A DNA stretch of 64,000 bases from Ypsolopha sequella (Eukaryota > Arthropoda > Insecta > Lepidoptera > Ypsolophidae). How positions within the stretch are numbered: the first letter of the stretch is position 1; every line of letters starts with the position of its first letter. A program made the translations under genes and the position numbers. Positions 22,650 through 35,333 of the stretch are shown in pieces. The notes beneath the pieces were generated by a model, which was not told the origin of the DNA, searched no databases, and was given only the letters and a program-made list of their open reading frames with translations. The stretch covers positions 11,907,221 to 11,971,220 of the forward strand of contig OW203986.1 in the NCBI GenBank assembly GCA_934047225.1, written 5' to 3'.

Positions 22650-25600
22650 ATGTTTTGGACATTATTTTTGGTATCTGCGGTGCTGTTGGTTTTGATATGC
22701 ATAGACCGTGGATTAAGGCATAAAGAGTTTGATACAATTCCAGGGCCACCCGGAACACTTTTTTTTAATCATGCTTTAAACGTCATTATGGATCCAGGTG
22801 TTTTATTTTATCATTTGTGTTATTATTCCATTATTTCATAGTTAAATTCATTCTTTAACGCTCTTTTCAGTGAAATTATTTTATTACTTTAGAAGTTTAT
22901 CAAACCAGTATACGGAAATATATAAATTCCAAATTGGACCAAAAAATAGCGTCATCATTGGACATCCCGAAGATGCTGAGGTGAGAAAAGTTCTATTATA
23001 TCCAGGGTAAAAAGAAATAAACTTGGTAATCTTTGATAAATTACAAACTTTTTCATAAACACCATTTAATCTAAGGGTGGCAAAGGTGAAAATACAAATT
23101 ATCACACGTAGATAATGCTTGAATAGTCTGTTTTATGGCACTCGGAAACAAATAACGAAAAAAAACAACTCCTAAAAATACAATATGGGTATAAAAAAAG
23201 CAAATTGTAAAAATATACAATTGTGGACTACTTTTTCTCAGTTAAAATTAATGAAAGTATTATTAAAAGTGTTATTGAGTTTAATTTTAACTGAGGAAAA
23301 ATTGAGCTTGGTTAGGTCTGTTATATGTATGTCACGAAAAGATTCGAACGAAAGGCAACCTTGAACAAGTATGTATAACTTACACGAAACAAAATTTGAA
23401 CGATGAACTAAGCATTAAAAAAAATATTGCCCATTTTCGAGGTTTCCTTAAACACCCAGATAATGTTATATTTTGTTGATATACATCATTAATAGAAATA
23501 CATTTAAAACTTACCTTAAATAACACAAAAATAACTTAAAATTAAATAAACTAATAAAATACTAAAAGTTTGAACAAACTAAAGACCTAATTATAAAATA
23601 ATAAATAAATAAACTATACTAAATAAAAAACAGGTTTATATCAAATAAAATACTTTATTTTGTTGTTTAGGTTCGATATTAAAATGCAGGATTGTACGGT
23701 GGAGATCACATCAAGCTATAATACACATTGGATTTTATACCTAACTTTTCACTAACTATAGGGGCAAATATAGTACTGCATGTGATCTCAACTGTATATT
23801 GTGGGCGGAAATAAGAGTTGAATTTACTTCCACTTGAACCTAATAGCAGTTTTTGAATGTGCAGGTACTTATGTCTGGGACAAAATACATAAGCAAGGGC
23901 TATTTGTATGGTTTCCTCAAACCTTGGCTGCGAGATGGTCTTCTTCTAAGTGACGGTAAAAATAAACTATATTTTAATGTCGTTTTAATGTAAAGCAGAA
24001 CACTTTATCACTTTGCTCAATGTGGATCCATCAGCTGATCTGCATCACATCAATGATTTAGATCAGATTGCAATTTCTACTGAGGTATCTCAAACGATCC
24101 TACCAGAGACACAGTTTTGCTTCCGACCTGACCGGTGCACACGTGAAGCAATCATTTCCGTTAGTAAAATGAAAAAAAAAGCAGAGAACAGGGTCGGCAG
24201 CTGTACCCTCTGCTTTGGTGATTTGGAGAAGGCTTTTGATAGTGTACCCCTCTGCATGGTGCTGCAGAAGCTAGGGTGATCGGAGATGTTTGTCAGACTT
24301 TGAAGACTCCTGCACGGTGACATGCAGTGCTGCTTCACCGTAGACGGAGAATAATCAGAGTTTTTCCCAGTTTTCTGTGGGGTAAAACAAGGGTGTGTTT
24401 CAGCAACCACACTGTTTGCGTTGTACTTTGCAGTAGTAGTCAAAGAGGTCTTGAAAACCTCTTTCGAAGGTGTCTTTTCAATGTGGCCAGAGTCAAAGCA
24501 TATCACATTATAAATAGTTTCAAATGGATAGTATATTTTATCCAGGGGCATTCACTAATTTCAAAATGTTCTAATTGCCGTAAATACCTGGCTAGCCGAT
24601 TATCTGAAATTGCCCCCGCACTCAACGAAATCCTGGATCCACACCTGTGTGACCTTGATGCTGACATCAACATGCAGGTCGGTGCTGCTGCCATACCATT
24701 CGGGAAGCTGAGTGCCAAGGTCTTCTGCTCACGACTCGAGACTGGCCACCAAGATCTATGAATAATTGTATATATGTTAATTTTGCTGCCAAACCGTCTT
24801 TATTCCTCTTTAACATAATGTGTATACTGCCATCACAAATGCACGCTTGACTGTTTCCATCATGAAGATCAAATGGTTTGATCGTGTGCGAAGTACCGAA
24901 ATTCTGCAATGAGCCAATGATGGTGGCATTGCCAGATGCGTCAATAGCTTCGATGGTCACACGTCTCATGGATGTCAGAGGAGTGAGTGGCGAGCGCATC
25001 TTTGATTCTGAACTGAAGGCGGCCAACTCCTCAGGTACAAAGATGCGACACGTGAAAATGAGCAATATTGAGCCCTCTAAATGAGAAGGATTGGCAGCAC
25101 ATAGTGATGTGACATAACCCTGAATTGCGCAGGTTTATATAGAGGCAAGTACGCGATTTTGAGGAGTAAGTAGTGAAAAATTGACCTTGACACCAAAGGC
25201 GATGATTTAATAGCCCGGCCACCCGTGGCCATCGGTATACTCACGTGCGATTAACTCGCATGGTTGTTTACTAGAAAGATCGGTTACGTTAGCCATTTAA
25301 CTAGATCTAACTATCGTAACGAGGAGTCGAAGTGAAGTCGAAAACTGTCGGAGTGGATTGTCATTATGAGTATCGTGTTAAGGTACATATACATAGACAG
25401 AAAAATCCTTATACGATCTCTCCTTTTTCCGTCTGACTGGAAACGTAGAATTGTGATATGGCCTTTATGCTATTAAGATAGCGTCGTCAGTGGAAAGAAA
25501 GTTAATGCGTGTTCTGATTGAACTGTTTAGCTGACAAACTGATTGATATAATAATCATATATTTTTACATTTAATTTTCAGGTTCAAAATGGCATCACCG

Positions 25601-28600
25601 CAGGAAAATCCTAACGCCGACATTTCATTTTAATATTTTGCGTCATTTCCACACGGCACTTGAAGAAAACAGTTGCAAACTTGTAAAAAACTTGAAAGTT
25701 GAGCTGGACAAGCCAAGGACCGATATTTCCCCATTTGTAACGGAGTTTAGTCTGAATAGTATATGTGGTAAGTATCTAAGTATGATCTAAGTGGTAATAA
25801 TACTGAAAAAAAAATCTCTTGTTCTCGACTATACAGTACACGGATCCCTTAGATTTTGATAATTAAGTAGCTTAATCACCATAGATAGCAATACTTTATA
25901 TTCTCTGCCGTAGATTAAATAAACACATACTTACTTAAAAACCTTTGAAGATTTCCTCATACATTTTACATGAAAACTTTTCTTCTTAGAAATAGATTAG
26001 AATAGATTTTGTGGTAACTGTTAAGGTTTCTCGAATTTTAAGACCAATGTTATGCATGACCACAGAACATAAATATAATGCATGACACTCAACAAGGTGT
26101 CTATTGGACGGTTGGGCCTGCTTTCATACATGTTTGCCCATTGTGGTTTAATGGTTGAATGCTTACAGAAACAGCAATGGGTACAAAGTTAGATGAAGAC
26201 AGCTCTGAAATGGGAAGGAAGTACAAAAATGCGATTTTCAAAATGGGAGAATATGTAGTTTATCGAGCACAAAGAATATGGCTCTACCCAAAACTGTTTT
26301 TTCCTTTCACGCCAACTGGAAGAAAGCAACAAAAAATATTAGATCTGATGAGTTCCTTTAGAGAAAGTGTAGTGGAGAAAAGGCGAAATTTGAACGAATG
26401 TAAAAATATTTTCGACGAAGTGGCAAATAATACTGAAGATGAAATTCATGCGACCTCGGGAAAGAAAAAGCTAGCGATGCTGGACCTCTTGATTCAATTA
26501 GAAAAAGAGGGGAAAATCGATGCCACAGGAATTAATGAAGAAGTAGACACGTTCATGTTTGAGGGCCACGATACTACAGGAACTGCTCTTCAAATGATCT
26601 TCATGTTGTTGGCTAATAATGAAAAAGAACAGGTAACACTTCCTATCAGATGTGGAGGTCTGGGTATCCGAAAAGTAAGCAGTGTAGCACTACCAGCCTT
26701 CCTGCCCTCAGCCTACAGCACGATCGACCTCTTTGGTAGAAAAATAAAGCCATCACTTGGTGATGTTGAGGTTGCGTGCTTGACTGAGGCCAGGGACGTA
26801 TGGTGTATAACCGCCGGTCCCGACGAAAGTATCCCGATCAATCTGGCTTCGTAAAAGCTATGGGACAGGCCACTCTGCAGTCAGGTTCAAACGAACCTAT
26901 TGGAAACTTCAATAAACCCTGCAGAGCGAGTTCGCCTTTTAGCAACTAGCGAGCTACAGTCGGGATATTGGTTAAATGCATTACCATCTGCCAATATCGG
27001 GACCCTATTGGAGAGGGCTACTTTCAGCCTAGCCGTCGCAAAGTGATCCCAATTTGAAATTTTATGGACATTGGGCCTCAAGACAGAATATCGTCCTGAT
27101 GATTTTTTATATAATGGATATTTATATTTCAAGTGACAAATACTGATTGGTAAATTTCTGTAAAAGTGATAATTTTCGAGATAAAAAGAAATCTTTTTTT
27201 TTCTAAGGAGAAAAACATTTTTTTTTTCACAATATGCCGATTCAATATGAATATCAGTATTTGTCACTTGAAATATCCATCATATAAAAAATCATCAGGT
27301 CGATATTTTGTCTTGAGGCCCTATGTCCATAAAATTTCAAATTGGGACCACTGTGCAGGATTTTTCGGGATTTTTTACATACATTCGTAATTTTCAAGTA
27401 AATGTTGACTTAACATCTTAAATCTTATTAAAAACAAGATTGTCAAGGATATATTTTTCAATGAAATGAAATATATTTATTTATTGAATATAGGTATACA
27501 ATATACATCATAGCCTTAGTAGTTACGGTAGAACCTACGAAACATATATTGAAAACATTTTGACTGCAGCTTCGGTTACTTAAAATTATTGTGTCTGTCT
27601 ATTAGGCACAAGTATAAAGAAGACGAATTATTTAATCACCGCAAAATTACAAATGTTTTCAATAAATTGAAAATGGAAACTAATTTGTGAGGAATACGAC
27701 AAAATTAACCTAACACAAAAAAAAACAAAACCAAAAGTCAACTGTGTCGTAATCCGCACAAAATAAAAACTATTTTGAAGGCTTATTATCTTATTATAAT
27801 TGAATAAGTATAAAATTTAGTTGGTGAGCGCTTGCAGCGACACATAAACCTCTTTTGGTTTCCGTCAGCTGTGTCAGTATATAAATTGTAAAATTATATT
27901 GTTTTTAATTAATAAACGCAGAAAAAGTAATCAGATACACTAATTACACGTCGGTTTTAAAGTAAAATAATATTATGTACTGTCTTATAATTTAACATTA
28001 TATAATTGCGGTATAATCGAAGGTTCGTGACATTAATATTACTTATTAATAATAATAATAGAAACGCAGAAAGAAAAGTAAATCTAGATGTGTAGAGCAC
28101 TCTTATCGAAACTGTGATAGAAATAAATTTCTATATATTTTTATACTTGGTGATTTATCCATATATAATTAAATTTATAAAATTTAATATTGACATTTTT
28201 TTTATTAATTGATATTTATTATTATAAATATCCAAACAATAGGAGCCAAATTATAAAAAAATTGTGTTTAATTCTCAATTTAATTTAATTCTCATATTTC
28301 AGAACAAAGTTTTTGAAGAATGCTGCGATATATTCGGCTCATCAGATCGTTCTACAACTACAAGTGACCTGTCTAAGATGAAGTATTTGGAGTGCTGCAT
28401 CAAAGAGGGACTAAGGTTGTATCCTCCCGTGCATTTCATCACCAGGGAAATCAACGAACCTATAAAACTGAGTACGTATGCCTTCTACGATGACTCTATG
28501 TACCAACGTTCACTGGTTCACGTAATTGTCGAAATCAGCCAACTCGAGTTATAATATAGGTACTTAGTTAAATAAACAATAGAAGTCCCAAATTCCTAAA

Positions 28601-30256
28601 AATGGCTATTGTTTTTTATGTGTTTTAATCATAGTTGTGTTAATTTTTGTTTATTGTTTTAACCCCCGGTTTCTGAAAGGCCAATCAATGTTAACAGTAG
28701 ATTAAAAAATAATTATCTGCGGATTAAGCCAGAAAAAGTGGGAATTTTACATTGAAATCAAAAATTAACTAAGTTAATTATTGATTCATCACTATTCAGA
28801 CTTCAAATATGCTTTATTTTCACCGTTATTTGCGGTTAAAGTTTTTTTAATCTACTGTTAACTTTGATTGGCCTTTCAGAAACCGGGGGTAAGTATCCTT
28901 ATGGATGAACAGGCAGTGACAGAATAACAGCGTCCCTTTGCTTCTGGCTTAAGGGACAAAAGCTGAGTCACCGACCTTTTCAACAGAACCTGTCTAATCC
29001 TAAATAGTCTTTAAGTATTATGTGTTTTGTGTTGTGTTCTGTTGAATAAAAATCGTTTTATTTATTAATTTATATGATTAAATTTAGACACCTTCATAAG
29101 TTTAAAATTATTTTGTATTTCTTTGTTCATTTGTAGAAAATTACGAAGTACCAGCAGGAACTGATTGCTGTATTATGATGTACGATATGCATCGTCGAAG
29201 TGACCAGTTCAGATCACCAATGCAATTTATACCGGAGAGGTTTCTTGGTGAGCCGACTTGGCATCCGTATGCTTACCTCCCCTTCAGCGCTGGACCTCGC
29301 AATTGCATAGGTACTCGTACATACATAATACATTTAATCCAGATTCCCGCTGATTCCCATCGAAAATTGAAAGCAGTCTGTGGAAAAATATTATACTCTT
29401 GTACGCTACATCCATATTCATCTCAAATTCGTGTTAAAATTGTCATACTTAACATATTAAACAATATAGTCATATTAAACTTTGAAAACATTCACTAAAG
29501 GGTTGAGGTGTGATGAACACCAGTATTCATTAGAATGTATCAAGACTTTTCGCTCCATTTACATTTATTGTGTAAACAGTTCTGATTTAATTAAGCTATT
29601 ATAACCATCCCATTCATCAGTGCAAATTATATTTCCATAACTGATATAAACAAAACGGCTCACCTCAATATAAATTATGATCAGAATAGCCGACCAGTTT
29701 ATCCCGATCATAATTTATATTGAGGTGATTCGTTTGGTTTAAATCATGAATTATCCTCAAGTCTCATTTAATTCTATAATATATGCATAATTGCGTAATG
29801 TCACGACTGTACCTAGGAGGAGGTGAGATTTCCTTCTGCAACGAGCGTACCTTTATTGCCACTTACCTTTTCAAGTAGATAATGTCACTTCAGTTAAAAC
29901 TGGCAAATACATACTGTAGACGTGGAAATTTGTTTAGTTTTGTCAAATAAGTTAAATCGTGCTGTATCGATTCGACATCAATATAAGGGTCAAAAAGACA
30001 TTGACTGGCTTTATAAATTGAATTCCATAATTTTAGAATTTAATAATCATGAATTTGGCTGTATAAATTAAAGTCTCCTAATATTCCAGGCCAAAAGTTT
30101 GCCATGATGGAGATGAAGCTAGCTATCTCGTCGGTGCTCCGTCAGTTCAAGTTACTGCCAGTGACCAGGGTCGAAGACGTGGTCTTCATCACCGACTTCA
30201 TCTTGCGGCCCAACCATCCTATCTACGTCAAGTTCGAGAAAAGGGAATACATCTAA
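22650..30256 (+). CDS. CYP4-clan cytochrome P450, gene B, complete (8 exons, 502 aa; CYP340-like)
   Basis: Exons: 22650-22797, 22871-22980, 23865-23955, 25582-25767, 26169-26632, 28303-28471, 29137-29310, 30090-30256. All introns are GT/AG and the phases join to 1509 bases. Residues: N-terminal membrane anchor about 3-18, proline hinge IPGPPG 30-35, C-helix W120-x3-R124, I-helix oxygen-activation motif EGHDTTG 310-316, EGLR (ExxR) 368-371, PERF region, heme loop F439-x2-G442-x3-C446-x-G448. This is an ER-bound haem monooxygenase needing P450 reductase. Lepidopteran members of this clan often act on plant toxins, insecticides or pheromones, but the substrate cannot be told from sequence. AATAAA at 30267-30272 follows the stop closely. 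Introns 3, 5, 6 and 7 carry transposon debris. The gene looks functional; the CYP340 assignment is inference. Confidence 0.93.
23140..23230. repeat. GGCCGG-family fragment in intron 2 of gene B
   Basis: CTCCTAAAAATACAATATGG followed by GTAAAAATATACA matches the middle of the 36130-36950 copy. Short remnant, noncoding. Confidence 0.45.
23985..24780 (+). pseudogene. Decayed LINE reverse transcriptase in intron 3 of gene B
   Basis: 24013-24279 contains ETQFCFRPDRCTREAIISV and LCFGDLEKAFDSVPLCMVLQ (RT motif A). Further on, in another frame, GVKQGCVSATTLFALYFAVV is motif B, and DLDADINMQVGAAAIPFGKL resembles the post-RT region of insect LINEs. Frame shifts and stops separate the blocks. Clade not assigned (RTE or CR1-like). 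It enlarges an intron of an otherwise intact P450. Confidence 0.75.
24784..25065 (-). CDS. Unidentified reading frame inside intron 3 of gene B
   Basis: An open stretch of about 95 codons with protein-like composition (FVPEELAAFSSESKMRSPLT, VTIEAIDASGNATIIGSLQN, CICDGSIHIMLKRNKDG). The frame stays open to 24667, but 24667-24780 overlaps the antisense of the LINE fragment. I do not recognise the family; it is probably a remnant of a mobile-element gene or captured sequence. No ATG can be defended and neighbouring frames are closed. It may be chance. Confidence 0.25.
26633..27044 (+). pseudogene. RLE-type retroelement fragment abutting exon 5 of gene B
   Basis: Translates as VTLPIRCGGLGIRKVSSVAL, PAFLPSAYSTIDLFGRKIKP, SLGDVEVACLTEARDVW, a stop, then LWDRPLCSQVQTNLLETS and SGYWLNALPSANIGTLLERA. 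This is the segment between RT and zinc knuckle of the element seen at 3244-4560 and 51336-54896. It is truncated on both sides. It starts at the splice donor itself: the exon ends GAACAG and the fragment begins GTAACACTTCC, so the donor GT may come from the transposon. The frame of the P450 continues into it without a break up to 26852. Confidence 0.8.
27045..27353. mobile_element. Fold-back MITE in intron 5 of gene B
   Basis: GTGATCCCAATTTGAAATTT, TATGGACATTGGGCCTCAAG and CAAGTGACAAATACTGAT in the left arm are mirrored in the right arm, which ends AAATTTCAAATTGGGACCAC. Long arms, short loop, no coding content. It directly follows the RLE fragment. Confidence 0.8.
27354..28302. other. Rest of intron 5 of gene B, AT-rich
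   Basis: No recognised element. Ends in a pyrimidine tract and TTTCAG before exon 6. Confidence 0.5.
28663..28889. mobile_element. Harbinger-like MITE in intron 6 of gene B
   Basis: 227 bases with long inverted ends CCCCCGGTTTCTGAAAGGCC / GGCCTTTCAGAAACCGGGGG, flanked by TAA on both sides. A three-base TAA target duplication fits PIF/Harbinger. Noncoding. Confidence 0.7.
29654..29733. repeat. Hairpin in intron 7 of gene B
   Basis: CACCTCAATATAAATTATGA and its reverse complement are separated by about 26 bases. Probably a miniature fold-back element. Confidence 0.55.
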
Positions 30257-30339
30257 TCATAAGACTAATAAATGTGTAATGAAAATTAAATTTGTTGACT
30301 TTGACATATTTAAAAAGTTATTTTATTTTCTGTCTTAAA

Positions 30340-31240
30340 CGTTTCAGAAACATACTACATACTGAAAAACGAGTCAGTCGTTCCAAGTTTGTACCCTGGA
30401 TCACACACAGGGTTTAATTAGGTGCATGAAACATCGAGACGAACTAAATCTTGACGTCCAAAATTGTATATTTCGTGACGAGTATAAAATGGCGGATTTT
30501 CTTACCCAAGTAAGAAAAGCTAGTTTTGACGTGAGCCGAAGGCGAACATCCAAAGCTTACATTGTGAGGGTAAGTAAACCCATTTTTACTCGTTCTTGCG
30601 AACGATACTTTTTCTACTACCTGATTTATGTATTTAAATAACAAAACATGTACATAATATATAAGAAAAAATTTATTGCAGGAAATATTAAAAATTACAA
30701 TACGGCGGATTTTATTTGTGGCCAGTATCATTTTGCGAAAAAAGAGTGTCAGACGCGATATAATCGATTATGTCGTGAATCGGAACGCAAGGAATTTCGA
30801 TTATAAAGACAAACTAAGTACGTCAAAAGAACCTAATTTAGCATGAAATGAAGACAAACGTAAAAAAAAAGAAGCTAACTTTGCAATAAATGAAATTTCA
30901 ATACGATATTTCAAACTGATCTGATAATGTCATTCCGCAACGGGGCCCGGAAAGTTCGATGTTCAAAACTAATTTCGAGTATTAAATGGAACTTTTCCAT
31001 AAAGGTAGTAGAAAAATATCCTTATGATCTAGTGAGAAAGCTTGTGTACAAAAAAAGATACAGGAATTTCTTTACTGACCTTCTACATAAATTAAAACAC
31101 GCTCATGAAAGAAATGAACTTGAACTCAACAAAGATAACACTAAAGATAACTTTGGGAAACTATTAAAACAATAGCAGAATACCCTAACAAGAAATTTGT
31201 TACATCTGAGCATACTAAAATCAAGTAATATTTTTCTATT
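30340..31240 (+). pseudogene. Decayed LINE ORF2 remnant (linker between endonuclease and RT)
   Basis: 30404-30490 reads GLIRCMKHRDELNL and 30985-31175 reads VEKYPYDLVRKLVYKKRYRN then FFTDLLHKLKHAHERNEL. This matches the stretch 'CMKQRDKL ... RNFCNDLLHRLKIAYENN' of the LINE at 13174-17465. The two parts are separated by unrelated sequence and several stops. Confidence 0.6.
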
Positions 31241-32527
31241 CGCCTGATGACGATCCTAAATATAGCGCCTACAACTATTTGATTCAGTGTTTATATTTAT
31301 GTAAAATACAATATACAAAAAATAAAATCAATTAACAACTAATTCTCACATGTCGGGAAAGAACTAACTAACCACGTCCTCACAAAAAAACAAAAATCTC
31401 ACGATGGCCTGACTGATCACTGACGTATGAGGTTGATAACTTATGCTTCAGTTAAAGAATGACAGTGCACCCCAAGGGCAGATGGCTATATATAATAGGA
31501 GTTTGCAACGATAAATAAAAAAAAAAGTAGTATCGAACGACACAATAGATGGCGCAGCCTGTACTAAAAGTGTCAAAAATGTTTTTCTGGCAACACTGTA
31601 TTCTTTTGTTTTTCACAATTTTTTAAGCAAAATTGACGTTTTGTGTTTGTTTCGTTTTGTGTGTTCTAGTAATTTTGTAATTTTCTTTTCTTTTTCTTCA
31701 TATTACCCAACGGACCTTGCTATCTTTCGGATTCTAACAAACCTTGCTATACTGTGTGCTCCTTGCTTGAAAACCATTGTTTCAGAAAAATAAAACTTAA
31801 TATTTTTTGTACAGAGAAAATATTGTTTTTGTCAATTTCTTGCGTGGTTTATATTTAGATAAAATGAAACTTACTTGTGATTGATAATATTACGGACAAC
31901 ATTTTATTTCCTTACACTTAACTGCGAAAATCTGCGCTTTGGAAACTACAGGCACTTGAAAATATTTAATAAAAGGTCAAGGAATCTAACTGTTTTTTTG
32001 AAATATGCCTTATTTTCTGTGAAAAAATACATTAAATTGAATACATTGAAATAGGTAACCTGAGTAAACAAACAAATAATTTCAATATTGAACCACAGAC
32101 ATTCAATACACAAAGAGTCTGTGTATTTAACGTACTCTTTGATTGTAACATAATATAAGTATATATTATTTTCGTTGATTATTAATAATAATGACCTTTT
32201 GGTTATTCAGTACAAAATATTAAAACAGGGTTTCAAGCTGTCACTCACGACACACGTACGTCCTTTTTGGCAATCTATGCGTGCATAAGTCATAAAACTT
32301 AACATGTCCTATTCTTAAACTTATAATTATGCCAAATACCCATGTACCCACATAACAAAAAAACACATTTTAAACAAAAATAATCTGTCGAGTTCGTGCG
32401 TGAACGAACGAACAAGTTGTAACTTGCTTGCGGGTGAGTTCATCCTGTTGCATCACTATCAGAAGATCAACGAATTTAAAGGTTAAATAAGGCTTATTTG
32501 TGACAAGTGAAATTTTCTACTGTTGCT
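31241..32527. promoter_or_regulatory. Upstream region of the Transib gene with promoter-like motifs
   Basis: Noncoding. ATAGATGGCGCAGCCTG (about 31546) and CTGGCAACACTG (about 31588) resemble elements common in insect TATA-less promoters (AGATGGCGC; TGGCAACACTG, close to Ohler motif 1). No terminal inverted repeat of Transib type could be identified. Motif assignment is inference. Confidence 0.35.
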
Positions 32528-34784
32528 ATGGAACCAATGCGCAAAGGTACATTCTTAATCAATATTTAAAAAATGTTTTTGTTTTGTTTATAGACTGGCA
32601 CAAACGTACTTTAAAAACAACTAATTATTTTATGTTTTTCGACCAGAACTTGTACTATTGGAAGTATATGGTGTTCAAATTATTATCAATGTGTAGTATG
32701 ATAACATAGCTTACTAGGAAATTACATTTTACCTGCAGCGATCTGCAGTAACTTTTTTAAATATACTTTTAGACCTGGCGGGAGGCGTGAAGCGGAGAGA
32801 GATTTTCGACGTGTGGCAAAATGAGCAAGATTTGGCTCAAAAATTTGAAGCTGTAATAAATCATTTAAGAAACACGACTAACCTTGAACAAATGGAAGAA
32901 GCGTTGAGAGCAAAAATACATAGTAAAATCAATAATTTTTGTGCGCAATTAGTCTACAAATGGAAAAAATGTTATCGCTGTAAGAAAACATTTTTGAAGC
33001 AAAACAATGAGTGGTTAAATGGCAGTTTGACTTTAATAATACCGCCTTATGTATCAGACGACCCAGAGCAAGTTTTAAGGAGAAGCGGACGTCCAAAAAA
33101 GGAATTTGAAGATTGTAGCAAGTCAGCGAAAAGACGTAAGGTACAAAATCTTGTACAGGAGTCCTCGAGCCAGGAACTCTCATTTGCTACTCAAATGCGC
33201 TTAAGGATGGATGGAAACAGAGACGCTGCAAAAGTTTTGAAACATGTTTCATCTCCGACAGCATCACCAAAAAGAGCAAATAAATTTAAAAAACGACTGA
33301 CTGTAACAGGTGATCTCCCTATCAAGATGACGACGGAAAAAGCTTTGGCGATGTACGTGGACAATAAGTTTACTAAAGAACAATACATTGATATTCAACA
33401 AAATAGTAAAGCTCATAATGCCAACATCTTTCCATCCTACAATAAAATCTTGGAGATGAAAAAACAGTGCTACCCTGTTGAAATAATAACCACTGAAATA
33501 TCTGGCACCGTGAAACTTCAATCCCTGTTAGATCACACAATTGAGAGACTCGCTATTGCGCTACAAGATGTCCTAAAATCACAAACAGACAATTATGACA
33601 CAAGTAATATCAAAGTCATATTTAAGTGGGGATGTGATGGTGCATCTGGACATAGCCGATACCACCAAAGTTTCGTCGACAAGAGTCATGACGATGCATT
33701 TTTGTTTTTAATAATGCTAGCACCACTGAGAATTATAGCAGGTGACAGAGTACTATGGCAAAATCCTGTGCCCTCATCTACAAAGTATTGTAGACCAATA
33801 AAAAATATATTTCATAAGGAGACTGCGGCTTTTGTGAAACAGGAAGTTGCACATGTTAAACAACAAATTGAGAATTTGGTGCCTACAAAAGTAAACATAG
33901 ATGAAAAGCAGTACACTTTTTATCCTATCTTGACGCTCACTATGATCGACGGCAAAACCTGCAGTACTCTTACAGGCACCGCCAATCAAAACTGTCACGT
34001 ATGTGGAGCCACTCCAAGCATAATGAATAAGTTAGATCTTGTTCGTGCAAGGCCTACTAACACAGATGCACTCCAACTGGGTATGTCTAGCTTGCACGCC
34101 TGGATAAAGTGCTTAGAATGTGTAATGCATATTGCATACAGACTGGACAAAAAAAAATGGAAAATCTCGAAAGAAAAAAAAGACTCCACAGACGCAAAAA
34201 AAAAGAAAATCCAAGACGAACTACAAACGCAGATGCATCTCCTCGTAGACTTACCTAAGCAAGGGTATGGAAGCAGTAACACAGGAAATGTGGCCCGGGC
34301 ATTCTTTAAAAATCCGAAAAAAGCATCCCAAATCACAGGAGTAAATGAAGACCTGATTGACCGCCTTGGGACAATTCTACGGACGATATGTTCGGGCTTT
34401 GCAGTTAATCTTCCGGCTTTCGAAAAGTTCGCTGCGGACACTGCTGAGTTGTATGTTAAAGAGTACTCTTGGTATTACATGCCTCAAAGCCTTCATAAAA
34501 TTCTTATACATGGTGCCCTCATAATGAGAGAGGCGATAATGCCAATAGGTATACTTTCTGAGGAGGCCCAAGAGGCGCGTAATAAAGATGTTCGTAATTA
34601 CCGGGAATTACACGCGCGAAAATTTTCAAGAGAAGAAAATGTGCAGGATATTCTCCACATGCTCCTGATATCCTCTGACCCTCTTATTGCAAGTATGCGC
34701 AGGGTCAAGTCAAAACCTAAATGTGAAAGCATACCAGCCAGTGTTCTTGCTCTGTTAGAAGAGCCTAAAGAAAGTGAAAATTAA
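32528..34784 (+). CDS. Transib-family (RAG1-related) DDE transposase, intact, two exons, 676 aa
   Basis: A long open frame starts at a GTG with no ATG. A short first exon 32528-32546 (M-E-P-M-R-K) with GT donor, a 226-base intron and AG at 32771-32772 supply an ATG and join in phase. Numbered from 32787: cysteine pair CYRCKKTF near 62-69; WGCDGASGHSRYHQSF with catalytic Asp 284; APLRII, VLWQNPVPSSTKYCRPIK, then LTMIDGK with Asp 388; NQNCHVCGATPSIMN zinc cysteines; TAELYVKEYSWYYMPQSLHK with candidate catalytic Glu 554. The order and spacing are those of Transib transposases, relatives of the RAG1 core that cut at CAC-starting ends. The frame is undamaged, so it is either a young autonomous transposon or a gene kept by the host. 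Gene B lies upstream and nothing suggests co-regulation. Confidence 0.88.
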
Positions 34785-35325
34785 TTTATATAGGTATTTT
34801 GGAATGGAATGTGCGGGATGTGGATGTGGAAGAAGTAGAAAAGCAGAAAATTTAGATTTTCTTTTGTAGGGTTTCTAGTAGTTAGTGAGCCAAATATACA
34901 AAAACATTTGAAACTTAATTAAATGCTTGACTTCTAATTTATTAAAGAAATCACAGCATGCAAATGATTAATTTATCTCGTCTTATTGAAAATAATATAA
35001 GCAAGTTCTAGTATTTAACATTTTTTATTAATTTTATGTTTTTCTAAATTATTTAAGTTAGTTTAAACATGAAAAGAGAATTATTTTATTTTGACTAAGG
35101 CTTCTTTACAAGTCAGTTTGAATCTACTTAGATTTCTGACATAGATATCACAGTCATTCATTTCATTACTTAGCAAATTATAGGTGTTTGTGAGACTGGA
35201 AATCGGAGCGGACAAAGACAAAGACAAAGGGTGGGTTTTATGGAATTTGGAAATTAATTTTATTTAAAAAGTCTAGGCAGTCTATCTTATTATTCAACAC
35301 TGTGCAGAAATGATAGGCCAAGTAT
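34785..35325. other. 3' flank of the Transib gene
   Basis: AT-rich, no frame. No CAC-type terminal repeat matching the upstream side could be found. An AATAAA-like signal is not obvious. Confidence 0.4.
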
Positions 35326-35333
35326 ATTACGGC

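Noticed and set aside
32929..34571. Minus-strand frames opposite the Transib gene
   Set aside because: Antisense shadows of the transposase ORF.
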